Assembly (NCBI GenBank): GCA_005799475.1
Contig: SYGQ01000213.1
Span: 1 to 29,352, forward strand
DNA length: 29,352 nucleotides
Origin: Planctomycetia bacterium
GTDB taxonomy: Bacteria; Planctomycetota; Phycisphaerae; Phycisphaerales; SM1A02
Direction of reading: 5' to 3'
A program made the translations under genes and the position numbers. Below the pieces are notes generated by a model that had not been told where the DNA came from, did no database searches, and saw only the letters and a program-made list of their open reading frames with translations. Of this stretch, positions 16,829-23,670 are shown one piece after another; positions within the stretch are counted from its first letter, which is position 1; each line of letters starts with the position of its first letter.

Positions 16829-17461
16829 CTACCCCAGCGGCTCAGTGAGGACGCGAAGGCTCGCTCGCAACCCGACCATGAGGTCCGCCAGTCGCATCGA
16901 AGGACCGCCTCGGACCGCTGCCTGTTCCGGCAACTGTGGGAGGTGGACAAATCCCGCGCGGCGAACGCTCGGCCACTTGCGCTGCGCGATGGCCCCAAGC
17001 ACGCGATACATGAGTTCATTGCAGAGGAATGTGCCGGCCGAGTTCGAGAGCTCCGCAGGAACTCCCTCGCCCTCGCACGCATCACGCATCGCACGCAGCG
17101 GCACCGACGAAAAGTGCGCGGCGGCTCCTCGCGCCACAATCGGCTGATCCACCAACTGGACACCCGCGTGATCTGGGATGCGATCATCGCGCAAGTTGAT
17201 GGCGACACGCTCGAAGGCGACTCGAGTCGCCTTGTGCGACTCACCAAACGCAACGATCGTGTCAGGAGCCCACCGGATGACGGATTCCGCTACCGCGTGG
17301 AACGCACTCCCGGACTGATCCCCCCCGACCACCGGCACGATGAGCGAATGAAGCGTCGCTCCCGGCACACCTTCGGCAGCAAATGCGCGCGCAACCTCCT
17401 CGCTCGGATTGACGAGGCTCCCGCCAAAGGGCTCGAATCCGGTCAGCAGCACGATCGCCAT
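16829..17461 (-). CDS. pcp: Pyroglutamyl-peptidase I (C15 cysteine peptidase)
   Basis: A 210-residue cytosolic peptidase that removes N-terminal pyroglutamate. The N terminus VLLTGFEPFGGSLVNPS is diagnostic. The catalytic triad can be read as Glu84 in FERVAINL, Cys147 in LSNSAGTFLCNELMY, and His173 in GFVHLPQLPEQ. The usual Gly-rich stretch before the glutamate is replaced by AFGESHKATR, a modest divergence. The gene is transcribed divergently from the antiporter across only 51 bp, with a -10-like TAGGGT exactly 6 nt before ATG. kdsC follows 20 bp downstream on the same strand; there is no obvious functional link beyond colocation. Confidence 0.92.
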   Translation of the reverse strand: MAIVLLTGFEPFGGSLVNPSEEVARAFAAEGVPGATLHSLIVPVVGGDQSGSAFHAVAESVIRWAPDTIVAFGESHKATRVAFERVAINLRDDRIPDHAGVQLVDQPIVARGAAAHFSSVPLRAMRDACEGEGVPAELSNSAGTFLCNELMYRVLGAIAQRKWPSVRRAGFVHLPQLPEQAAVRGGPSMRLADLMVGLRASLRVLTEPLG

Positions 17462-17467
17462 CCCGCG

Positions 17468-17473
17468 ACCCTA
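17468..17473 (-). promoter_or_regulatory. -10-like TAGGGT 6 nt before pcp
   Basis: On the minus strand TAGGGT ends 6 nt before ATG 17461, in the divergent 51-bp gap shared with the antiporter gene. The -35 position is not consensus-like. Confidence 0.4.
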
Positions 17474-17500
17474 CCAAACCTGATCTCGATGCCATGCCGG

Positions 17501-17506
17501 TAGATT
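17501..17506 (+). promoter_or_regulatory. -10-like TAGATT 6 nt before the antiporter
   Basis: TAGATT ends 6 nt before GTG 17513, so transcription would begin at about the start codon. ACCTGA/CCTGAT lies 16-17 bp upstream as a weak -35. The promoter would partly overlap the divergent pcp promoter. Confidence 0.4.
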
Positions 17507-17512
17507 CGGGCT

Positions 17513-18712
17513 GTGGAGCTGAGCGAAGTCCTCCGAGAAGGTTGTCTCTTGCTCCTCGTGGCTGTCCCCTGCCTCGTCCTTTCGCAGCGGCTGAAGCTCA
17601 GCAGCACGATCGCGTTCATCGGTGCAGGGCTCCTCATCGGTCCTGCCGGCCTTGCCCTTGTGAAGCCCGGAGGCTCGCTCCACGCGCTCACTGACCTCGC
17701 ACTCGTCCTCGTGATGTTCACGGTGGGAGTGGGGCTCCACCCACGCGACTTAGGACCGCGGTGGGGCCGCCTGCTCGCACTCGGGGCCGCTCAAGTCGTC
17801 GCCTGTGGCGCCGTGCTCGCGATCGTCTGCATTCCGGTCGTCCACCACTGGGAAGGCGCGGTCGTCACTGGGGCGACGCTGGCGATGTCATCGACGGCAC
17901 TCGGGCTCCAGACGCTTCGCGAGCGCGGCGAGTTGAGGTCGGAACTCGGACAGAAGGCACTCGCCATTCTCGTGGTCCAGGACATCGCCGTCTTTCCGCT
18001 GATGATGCTCCTTCCCGTGCTGAACCCCGAGCGCGCCGACACGGCACTGCCGCCGTTCGGTGTCGAAATGGTCGTCATGCCAATCGTCAGCGTTGCCGCC
18101 ATCGCCCTCGCGAGCCGATTCCTCGCGGCGCCGCTCTTGCGCACCGTCATCGGGAAGGGATCGGCCGCCGTGGAAGGGTCGACGATCGCTCTCACCGTGC
18201 TCGGGGCGGCGACGCTCGCCGATTTCGCGGGCATTCCGCCAACGCTGGGCGCATTCGTCGCAGGGATCTCGCTTGCCTCTTCTCCCATCCATGAACGGGT
18301 CGAGTCGATTGTCCGCCCACACGGGACGCTGCTGCTTTCACTGTTCTTTGTCACCATCGGCGTTGCGATCAATCTGCGGGAAGTGGAGTCCTACTGGCTT
18401 CTCCTGCTTGTGCTCGTCGCCGCTGTGCTCATCCTCAAGACCGTCGTCATCTACGGTCTCTCTCGCGCATTCGGTGGCTCGCATGGACTCAGCGCGCGCC
18501 TCGGGATCCTCCTTTCCCAAGGTGGAGAATTCGGCTTCACCGTTGCGACAGTGACGCTCGCGCTGGGCTGGGCGTCTCACGCCCGCATGGGAGCTGTGAT
18601 CCTCGTCATTGCCGCCACCCTCGCATGCACCCCACTGATCCTCCGCTTCACACCCGTCTGGCGCACGCCCGCTGGGGATCCGAAGTCCCCCGGAACCGCA
18701 AGCAGCCAATAG
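17513..18712 (+). CDS. CPA2-family cation/proton antiporter (KefB/KefC-like membrane domain)
   Basis: A 399-residue integral membrane protein with about 12 hydrophobic helices. Features include GAGLLIGPAGLALV, DLALVLVMFTVGVGLHPRDL, SSTALGLQTLRERGEL, and ALAILVVQDIAVFPLMML, where the aspartate in VVQD is the ion-binding position of the family. Later helices include LGAFVAGISLASSP, LLLSLFFVTIGVAI and LLSQGGEFGFTVATV. It has no C-terminal RCK/TrkA-N domain, unlike full KefB or KefC, so it is a membrane-core-only transporter; K+ or Na+ exchange for protons is expected, but the ion is not determinable. The start is GTG 17513; no other start occurs in the first 69 codons. The next gene, a sigma factor, begins 6 bp after its stop and may be cotranscribed. 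Confidence 0.88.
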   Translation: MELSEVLREGCLLLLVAVPCLVLSQRLKLSSTIAFIGAGLLIGPAGLALVKPGGSLHALTDLALVLVMFTVGVGLHPRDLGPRWGRLLALGAAQVVACGAVLAIVCIPVVHHWEGAVVTGATLAMSSTALGLQTLRERGELRSELGQKALAILVVQDIAVFPLMMLLPVLNPERADTALPPFGVEMVVMPIVSVAAIALASRFLAAPLLRTVIGKGSAAVEGSTIALTVLGAATLADFAGIPPTLGAFVAGISLASSPIHERVESIVRPHGTLLLSLFFVTIGVAINLREVESYWLLLLVLVAAVLILKTVVIYGLSRAFGGSHGLSARLGILLSQGGEFGFTVATVTLALGWASHARMGAVILVIAATLACTPLILRFTPVWRTPAGDPKSPGTASSQ

Positions 18713-18718
18713 TGCACG

Positions 18719-19255
18719 ATGACCGCGAGCCCGCGTGAACCCGGCGCCCATGAAGTGTTCGAGGTGTTGGTGCGCGATCATGCTGCCCACCTCATGGTTT
18801 TCCTGCGCGCCATCGTTCACGACAAGGCCGCCATCGATGACATTTTTCAGGAAACCATGATGGTGGCGTGGCGGCGACTCCCTGACTTTGATCGCACTCG
18901 ATCCTTCGGTGCCTGGGTTCGCGGCATCGGCGCGCGAGTGGCGATGGATCAGGCGCGCAAGAGGCGAGCGACGGCCACGGACCCGTCGGTGCTCGAGGAA
19001 CTTGAGCGCCACAGCAAGGCCTTCGACGGCGACCACTCGGTCGCCTTCCCAACACGGATGCGATCCCTCGACGACTGCATGGACAAACTGCCCCACGATC
19101 ACGCGGAAGTCCTCCGACTCACCTATGCCGGCGAGTTGTCGCTCCGATTGATCGCCACCCACTTGGCCATCACCGAAGAAGCCGTGAAGAAACGAGTGCA
19201 GCGGGCGCGCGCCTTGCTTGGCGATTGCTTGCAGCGAAAGGGAGCCTTGGCATGA
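18719..19255 (+). CDS. ECF-type RNA polymerase sigma factor, planctomycete-like
   Basis: A 178-residue sigma-70 family protein with region 2 and region 4 only. Region 2 shows HEVFEVLVRDHAAHLMVFLRA, then DDIFQETMMVAWRRLPDFD and FGAWVRGIGARVAMDQARKR (core binding and -10 recognition). After a variable linker, region 4 is LDDCMDKLPHDHAEVLRLTY followed by a helix-turn-helix with EEAVKKRVQRARALLGDCL. This resembles the small sigma factors abundant in planctomycetes. Its last bases overlap the start of a membrane protein gene as ATGA, the classic arrangement of an ECF sigma factor with its anti-sigma factor. It starts 6 bp after the antiporter stop. Target promoters are unknown. A second, related sigma factor starts at 29237. 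Confidence 0.93.
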   Translation: MTASPREPGAHEVFEVLVRDHAAHLMVFLRAIVHDKAAIDDIFQETMMVAWRRLPDFDRTRSFGAWVRGIGARVAMDQARKRRATATDPSVLEELERHSKAFDGDHSVAFPTRMRSLDDCMDKLPHDHAEVLRLTYAGELSLRLIATHLAITEEAVKKRVQRARALLGDCLQRKGALA

Positions 19256-20121
19256 GAAGCCCAGACGAAACTCGCGACCGATTCGTCGATGCGCTCCTTG
19301 AGCAACGGTTCCGCGACACGCCGCTTGAGATGGAGCGGCGTGTCACCCGCGTGATCCGAGCGGTCTCGACGCGCACCGGGTCACACTGGGGGTGGTGGGC
19401 GCTTCCGCTGGCGGCGCTCGTGACGATCTCGCTGCTTGTGGTTCCGCAGGAGAGTTCGGCCGATGCCCTCGTCAAGACGGCGATGCGGGCGGCGGCCAAA
19501 CCGGGAGATCGCCGGTATCGCGTCGTGTTCACGCCAGTGCCCCTCGCCGGCCACGACGCCGCTCCAGGTAGCGAGGCGACCCTTGATGTCCGCGACGCGT
19601 CGCATGTGCGCTGCGAGGTCCGTCGGCCCAATGGCGACCTCAGCGTGAGAGGGCGCGCCGGCGATGTCTCGTGGGAGGTGCATCCCAACGGCGACGCGGT
19701 GATCCTCGACCGTGAGCCTCACTGGCCTCGGTGGATCGAGACCCCCGACGGATCCCTGCTGGTGGATTCGATGGCGGGGGTCCTTGAGGGCCTTCGCGAT
19801 GGGTATGTCCTCACAACAGTCGACGGCAAGGCCGTGCGTGCGACCCGGACGGTCCCCGGGCGCCGCGGGGATCCGTCGGTCATCGACCTGTGCCTCGATG
19901 GCACGAGCGGCGAAGTGACGCGATTGGAGATGCAGTTCGCGAAGTTGCGGGATCCCGGCGAAGAGATCGGTCCGCCGCCGCGCCGACCATCGGATCATCG
20001 TGGCCCCGATGAACGCCCGCCGCTCTCCATCGTGTTCACGAAGATTGACTGCGATGGCTTCCCCGCGGGGTGGTTCGACCCTCCCGCAGACGCTCGACAG
20101 GTCGCCCCGCCCCGCGACTAG
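19252..20121 (+). CDS. Single-pass membrane protein coupled to the sigma factor, putative anti-sigma factor
   Basis: A 289-residue protein with a charged cytoplasmic N terminus (1-43), one transmembrane helix (about 48-64, WGWWALPLAALVTISLLVV), and a large exported C-terminal domain rich in beta-like segments (YRVVFTPVPLAG, DASHVRCEVRRPNGDLSVRG, SWEVHPNGDAVILDRE). Start ATG 19252 overlaps the sigma-factor stop by 4 bp; an upstream in-frame TTG is less likely. I do not recognise a zinc anti-sigma motif (HxxxCxxC) in the N terminus, which contains no cysteine. The anti-sigma role is therefore inferred from coupling and topology. The exported domain loosely resembles LolA/RseB-type lipoprotein-sensing folds, a weak impression only. 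The tail is proline- and arginine-rich. Confidence 0.7.
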   Translation: MRSPDETRDRFVDALLEQRFRDTPLEMERRVTRVIRAVSTRTGSHWGWWALPLAALVTISLLVVPQESSADALVKTAMRAAAKPGDRRYRVVFTPVPLAGHDAAPGSEATLDVRDASHVRCEVRRPNGDLSVRGRAGDVSWEVHPNGDAVILDREPHWPRWIETPDGSLLVDSMAGVLEGLRDGYVLTTVDGKAVRATRTVPGRRGDPSVIDLCLDGTSGEVTRLEMQFAKLRDPGEEIGPPPRRPSDHRGPDERPPLSIVFTKIDCDGFPAGWFDPPADARQVAPPRD

Positions 20122-20141
20122 GTCGTGTACACATTCTCGGC

Positions 20142-20900
20142 GTGCCGACGCTCTACGCGGTTGTCCCGCTCTACAACGAGTCTGCCACGCTGCACGAGTG
20201 CCTCGCGCGCGTCGTCGCCGTTGCCTTGCCCTCACGCTGGACTCTCCGCATCGTCGTTGTCGACGATGGATCCGACGAGGCCACGCGTGCCGCGCTCATG
20301 AACGCGAAGGCACGGCTCCACAATGCCGTCACGACCATGCGCCACGAACGCAATCGAGGCAAGGGAGCCGCGGTCGCCACGGGGTTCGGGCATGTCGCCG
20401 GGGTGTCTACCGACACCGAAGACGCGGTCATCATTCAGGACGCCGATCTCGAGTACGACCCCGCCGACTTCCTGGGACTCATCCACGCGCTCGAGGCCAT
20501 CGGCCCGCGCGGCGCCGCGTTCGGCAACCGATGGCACCGTGGCGCGGTCAGGGCGGGTCTCAAGGGACGACTGCACATGGGCATCAATCGCTTGCTCACA
20601 AAGTGGAGTAATGCACGATGCGGCATTCGACTCAGTGACATGGAGTGCTGCTATAAGGCGATGCGCGTGGGCGTGATGCGCGAGGTGCTCCCGCTTCTGT
20701 CAGAACGCGGATTCGGCATCGAGCCCGAACTCGTCGCGGCCCTCGCGAGGCTCCGCGTCCCCTTCCGCGAGGTCCCGGTGTCGTACTCGCCCCGCACCCG
20801 AGCCGAAGGCAAGAAAATCGGACCACTCGACGGGATTCGCGCGCTTTGGGTCACCTTCCGCGGCGTTTCGCCTCGCTCCGACCCGCGCGATCCTCAATAA
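20142..20900 (+). CDS. GT2 family glycosyltransferase (polyprenyl-phosphate sugar transferase-like)
   Basis: A 252-residue soluble GT-A enzyme. VVPLYNESATLHECL opens the nucleotide-sugar fold, LRIVVVDDGSDEATR provides the first aspartates, NRGKGAAVATGFGHVAG the sugar-nucleotide loop, and IIQDADLEYDP the metal-binding DxD. The C-terminal phrases LSDMECCYKAMRVGV, GFGIEPELVAALARL and FREVPVSYSPRTRAEGKK are typical of enzymes that transfer mannose or glucose to a polyprenyl phosphate (DPM1/GtrB-like). It has no C-terminal transmembrane helices, so it is a DPM1-like catalytic unit. GTG 20142 is chosen because homology begins right there; GTG 20127 is a possible alternative. The gene follows the putative anti-sigma gene by 20 bp. 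It probably supplies lipid-linked sugar for envelope glycosylation. Confidence 0.85.
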   Translation: MPTLYAVVPLYNESATLHECLARVVAVALPSRWTLRIVVVDDGSDEATRAALMNAKARLHNAVTTMRHERNRGKGAAVATGFGHVAGVSTDTEDAVIIQDADLEYDPADFLGLIHALEAIGPRGAAFGNRWHRGAVRAGLKGRLHMGINRLLTKWSNARCGIRLSDMECCYKAMRVGVMREVLPLLSERGFGIEPELVAALARLRVPFREVPVSYSPRTRAEGKKIGPLDGIRALWVTFRGVSPRSDPRDPQ

Positions 20901-20903
20901 TCG

Positions 20904-20932
20904 TTGGACACCGGACGACTCGCGGGTATGGT
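20904..20932 (+). promoter_or_regulatory. Promoter TTGGAC-17 bp-TATGGT abutting the dockerin protein start
   Basis: TTGGAC (20904-20909), a 17-bp spacer, and TATGGT (20927-20932), which ends 6 nt before ATG 20939. Both hexamers are near consensus for sigma-70-type promoters. The start point would coincide with the start codon, giving a leaderless mRNA. Confidence 0.55.
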
Positions 20933-20938
20933 GTTGGG

Positions 20939-21964
20939 ATGCGAATCATCGCCACGACCCTTCCGGTCATCCTTGCCGCAAGTGCGACGGCGGCTGCATC
21001 ATGGAACTTCACGCTTGCGCCCTCGAGCACCGCAACGCAGTCGATGATCGTGAGTTACCCGCTCGCGGGCACCTTCATCGGCGACTACGACGCGACGACG
21101 AATCCGACTGGGACTCGGACGATTCCCGGGCTGTTCGGCGGCTCGGGCAACAACGCGATCCCCTACACGGCGACAACGCGAGTCACGGACGCGATCAATT
21201 CGCATCCAGCGGGAGCGTTCACGATCGCCCTCCCGACTCCGGGCGTGTGTGTCGTCACCGGATTCACCAGTGACCTCCTCAACGGCTCGCCGGGCACGGT
21301 GAATGTGGACCTCATCCTGACCTACTCGACCTTCCACACGGTGGCCCCGAATTCGATCTACCCGTCCCTCGGCGCGGTGACGATCCCCCTGGCAGCCGGG
21401 ACTGTCACCTCAGCGAACGCTGTCCAGTCAGGCCCGGCACTGGGCACCGCCGTCACCAACACCGATGGCACCGTCGGCATCACGGCGACGATCCCGGTCC
21501 TCGTCACGATCGCGGGCAGCGTGTCCGGACAGCCCTTCCCTTCAGGTCCGACACCGGGCGTCCTTGCACTCACCGGCACCATGACGGTCACAGGAGGTAA
21601 CGCGACGCTCGCTTCGACGGCGCAGTCGACGGATCCGATTGGACCGCTGCCGCCACCGCCGCCGCTCGTCAACATGGCGGTGAGCCTCCCCACGATTCCA
21701 CCGGGCGCCTCAACGGCCAACCTTCTCTTTTCCGGCACTTTTGGCGAGGGAAGCGGTTCGTCGACGATCACGCTCAATCTGAGCGCGCTTGGGGTGCCGA
21801 CACCGATTGTCGGCGACATCAACGGCGACGGCGTGGTCAACGGCTTCGACCTCACGGCGCTCATCTCAGCGTGGGGAACCGCCGGCGGCCCTGCCGACCT
21901 CAACGGCGACGGGACTGTCGATGGGTTCGACATGACCGCGCTGTTCAGTCACTGGACCAACTGA
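20939..21964 (+). CDS. Secreted protein with C-terminal dockerin-type repeat pair
   Basis: A 341-residue exported protein: MRIIATTLPVILAASATAAA is a signal peptide with cleavage near the Ala run. The central ~250 residues are Ser/Thr/Gly-rich beta-type sequence that I cannot assign to a family, followed by a proline linker (PLPPPPPL). The C terminus has two calcium-loop repeats, GDINGDGVVNGFDLTALIS and ADLNGDGTVDGFDMTALFS, the type I dockerin pattern with Asp/Asn ligands and a following short helix. In planctomycetes such dockerin-like tails are widespread on secreted proteins that are not cellulosomal; their partner is unknown. It has its own promoter directly before the start. ATG 20939 begins the signal peptide. 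Confidence 0.8.
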   Translation: MRIIATTLPVILAASATAAASWNFTLAPSSTATQSMIVSYPLAGTFIGDYDATTNPTGTRTIPGLFGGSGNNAIPYTATTRVTDAINSHPAGAFTIALPTPGVCVVTGFTSDLLNGSPGTVNVDLILTYSTFHTVAPNSIYPSLGAVTIPLAAGTVTSANAVQSGPALGTAVTNTDGTVGITATIPVLVTIAGSVSGQPFPSGPTPGVLALTGTMTVTGGNATLASTAQSTDPIGPLPPPPPLVNMAVSLPTIPPGASTANLLFSGTFGEGSGSSTITLNLSALGVPTPIVGDINGDGVVNGFDLTALISAWGTAGGPADLNGDGTVDGFDMTALFSHWTN

Positions 21965-21968
21965 TGAC

Positions 21969-21982
21969 CGAGGCTTGCCTCG
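21969..21982 (+). other. Small GC-rich hairpin between dockerin and STAS genes
   Basis: CGAGG-CTTG-CCTCG forms a 5-bp stem with a 4-nt loop 5 bp after the dockerin gene stop. It overlaps the -35 of the next promoter. It may aid termination, but the stem is short and no T-tract follows. Confidence 0.25.
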
Positions 21983-22003
21983 TGCCTTCGCGAGAAGTAG
22001 CGT
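21975..22003 (+). promoter_or_regulatory. Promoter TTGCCT-17 bp-TAGCGT before the STAS gene
   Basis: TTGCCT (21975-21980), a 17-bp spacer, and TAGCGT (21998-22003), which ends 8 nt before ATG 22012. Initiation about 7 nt downstream of the -10 would leave almost no 5' leader. Confidence 0.45.
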
Positions 22004-22011
22004 GAGCGGGA

Positions 22012-22395
22012 ATGGACCCCTCCAAGCCCTTGCTGACGACCGCGGAGGTGCTCAGAGATGGCATCTGCGTGATCGAAGTTGTTGGTCGGCTTGACAGCCA
22101 TACCTCGGGCCAAGCGCAGGATGCGTTCATCGACGCCACGCATCGTCATCCGCGAGTGCTGATCGACTGCTCACGCACGACCTTCATGAGCAGCGCTGGA
22201 TTGCGCGCCATCATCCTCGGTCACCGGGCTGCTAGGGACGCCGGGGGGAAGTTCGCGGTATGCATTCCCACGCCGGCCGTGATGGAGACTGTGCAGGTGG
22301 CGGCGATTGACAAGGTCATCACCATCACCCCAACAATCGAACAGGCGCTCGCGCAACTCAAGTCACCCCAACGGAGTTCTCGATGCAAGGAATGA
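22012..22395 (+). CDS. STAS-domain protein, anti-sigma factor antagonist-like
   Basis: A 127-residue single STAS domain. CVIEVVGRLDSHTSGQAQDA is the first strand-helix unit, PRVLIDCSRTTFMSSAGLRA holds the conserved loop, and GGKFAVCIPTPAVMETVQV the third. Ser61 in FMSSAGL aligns with the serine that partner kinases phosphorylate in SpoIIAA/RsbV-type antagonists; the preceding acidic residue found in SpoIIAA is Ser here, as in many non-Bacillus STAS proteins. No RsbW-like kinase, phosphatase or target sigma factor is adjacent, so its partners are elsewhere. The 3' end overlaps a lipoprotein gene by 13 bp, implying coupled expression of a signalling protein with an envelope protein. Confidence 0.88.
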   Translation: MDPSKPLLTTAEVLRDGICVIEVVGRLDSHTSGQAQDAFIDATHRHPRVLIDCSRTTFMSSAGLRAIILGHRAARDAGGKFAVCIPTPAVMETVQVAAIDKVITITPTIEQALAQLKSPQRSSRCKE

Positions 22396-22763
22396 AAGTG
22401 ATTTTCTGCCTGACCGCAGCCTCTTCCCTCGCCCTCGGCGGATGCCAGAACAAGACCGAGTCGGGAGCGCTTGTCGGCGCGGGCGCCGGCGGACTCGCCG
22501 GGGGCCTCATCGGTGGATGGCAGGGCGCGGCGATCGGCGCCGGTGTCGGTGCGCTCGGCGGCGCGGTTGTCGGCAATCTGATGGACGATGCCGACGCGAA
22601 GCAGCGCGAAGCCGGCAAGACCAACGCCAACGCGACCACGCAGTCGGAAAACGACACGCTGAAGGAGCAGCTCCGGCAGGAGCAACTCAAGAACGCGCAG
22701 TTGGAGAAGCAGAAGGGTCAGCAGCAGGTTCCCCCGCCACCGAACCCTTCCACCTCGCCGTGA
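22383..22763 (+). CDS. Glycine-zipper lipoprotein
   Basis: A 126-residue protein with a lipoprotein signal (FCLTAASSLALGGC) followed by a glycine-zipper stretch (ALVGAGAGGLAGGLIGG and IGAGVGALGGAVVGN), then a coiled-coil-like Gln/Lys/Glu segment (ENDTLKEQLRQEQLKNAQLE) and a Pro-rich tail. Such proteins are small outer-membrane or periplasmic lipoproteins, often stress-related. ATG 22383 has GGAG at 22373-22376 with 6-nt spacing; the in-frame ATG 22392, which overlaps the STAS stop as ATGA, would give a tidier signal peptide and is a real alternative. Either way translation is coupled to the STAS gene. Confidence 0.8.
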   Translation: MQGMKVIFCLTAASSLALGGCQNKTESGALVGAGAGGLAGGLIGGWQGAAIGAGVGALGGAVVGNLMDDADAKQREAGKTNANATTQSENDTLKEQLRQEQLKNAQLEKQKGQQQVPPPPNPSTSP

Positions 22764-22764
22764 G

Positions 22765-22807
22765 CCGCGGGGCACGGCCACGATGCCGTCGCCACCATGC
22801 CCCACGG
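22765..22807. terminator. Nested inverted repeat between convergent genes
   Basis: CCGCGGGGCA (22765-22774) pairs with TGCCCCACGG (22798-22807) with one mismatch, and an inner CGGC/GCCG stem (22775-22778, 22785-22788) sits inside. It fills the 55-bp gap between the convergent lipoprotein and PEP-CTERM-like genes and could end transcription from both sides, though no T-tract is present. Confidence 0.4.
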
Positions 22808-22818
22808 ACGGTTGCCTC

Positions 22819-23535
22819 CTACTTCCTTCGTCGAGATACGGCAGCGAGCAGTGCGCCGCTGGCTCCGAGGGCGAGCGCTGCCGGGGCTGGAATCGCGGCC
22901 CCTTCGACGTGGACGAGATCGAAGCGGACCGTTCCGGTTGGCGAGTAGTTCGCTGATGGACTCGTTGGCAGATACTGGCCTGTCGCGGGATCCGTCACAC
23001 TCACGACGCGAAATGCGAAGTTGGCGTTCCCGTCCACGCCGCCGATGTGCTTGAGATCCACGCGACGCTCGGTTTGCCAAGCATCGCCACCCAACGAGGC
23101 CTCAAAGACGCCATCGTTGGCGAGTCCGCTGCTGGTGAAGGCTTTGCCATCGAGCGAGTACTGAAACTGCACGAATCGGCTCGCGGAATTGGAGTGCCGC
23201 TCCTGCCAGACAACGGCGATCGATTCAAATCCCGAAGTCGAACACGCGAACTGGACCCCCCGCTCCCCGGAACCCGTGCCCTGCGAAGCAAAGCCCGTGA
23301 CATTCCACCCCTTGTTTTCCGCCGGACTCGGTGCACTCGTGTCGACGGGCGACCCGGCCGCAAAGTTTGCGGTCGCGCCACCAATGACGCTCGCAGTCCC
23401 TCTCCCCTCCGACGGCTCGCTGGTGCCCGCAGGTCCATTGAAGTTCCAGGCTGTGACGACGACCCCGCCCGGCGCCGCCTCTACCGCCGACAGCGCGCCG
23501 ATGACAACGACCGACCACAACATGCTTCGTCTCAT
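22819..23535 (-). CDS. Exported protein with PEP-CTERM-like C-terminal sorting tail
   Basis: A 238-residue protein with a signal peptide (MRRSMLWSVVVIGALSAVEA) and a beta-rich body that contains GWNVTGFASQGTGSGERGVQF and FVQFQYSLDGKAFTSSG, typical of surface or matrix proteins of unknown function. The C terminus has the sorting-tail layout: a Pro-containing motif (IPAPAAL), a hydrophobic helix (ALGASGALLAAV), and a basic end (SRRRK). Proteins with this tail are processed by an exosortase-type enzyme, usually encoded elsewhere. ATG 23535 is chosen because the signal peptide begins there and GGGAGA lies about 6 nt upstream, an ordinary ribosome site unlike the leaderless genes nearby; extending 5' adds non-signal residues. 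Confidence 0.78.
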   Translation of the reverse strand: MRRSMLWSVVVIGALSAVEAAPGGVVVTAWNFNGPAGTSEPSEGRGTASVIGGATANFAAGSPVDTSAPSPAENKGWNVTGFASQGTGSGERGVQFACSTSGFESIAVVWQERHSNSASRFVQFQYSLDGKAFTSSGLANDGVFEASLGGDAWQTERRVDLKHIGGVDGNANFAFRVVSVTDPATGQYLPTSPSANYSPTGTVRFDLVHVEGAAIPAPAALALGASGALLAAVSRRRK

Positions 23536-23670
23536 CCGTTCTCTCCCGGGAACAATGAATGCAGCGCGCGCGGCTCCCATCGCGCGCACACCCGGCCACA
23601 CGCAGGGCGCTGCGGGCGGAACGGTACGCACCGCACACATGAGTTCGCGAAAGTGCGCCGCTTTTTCAGG

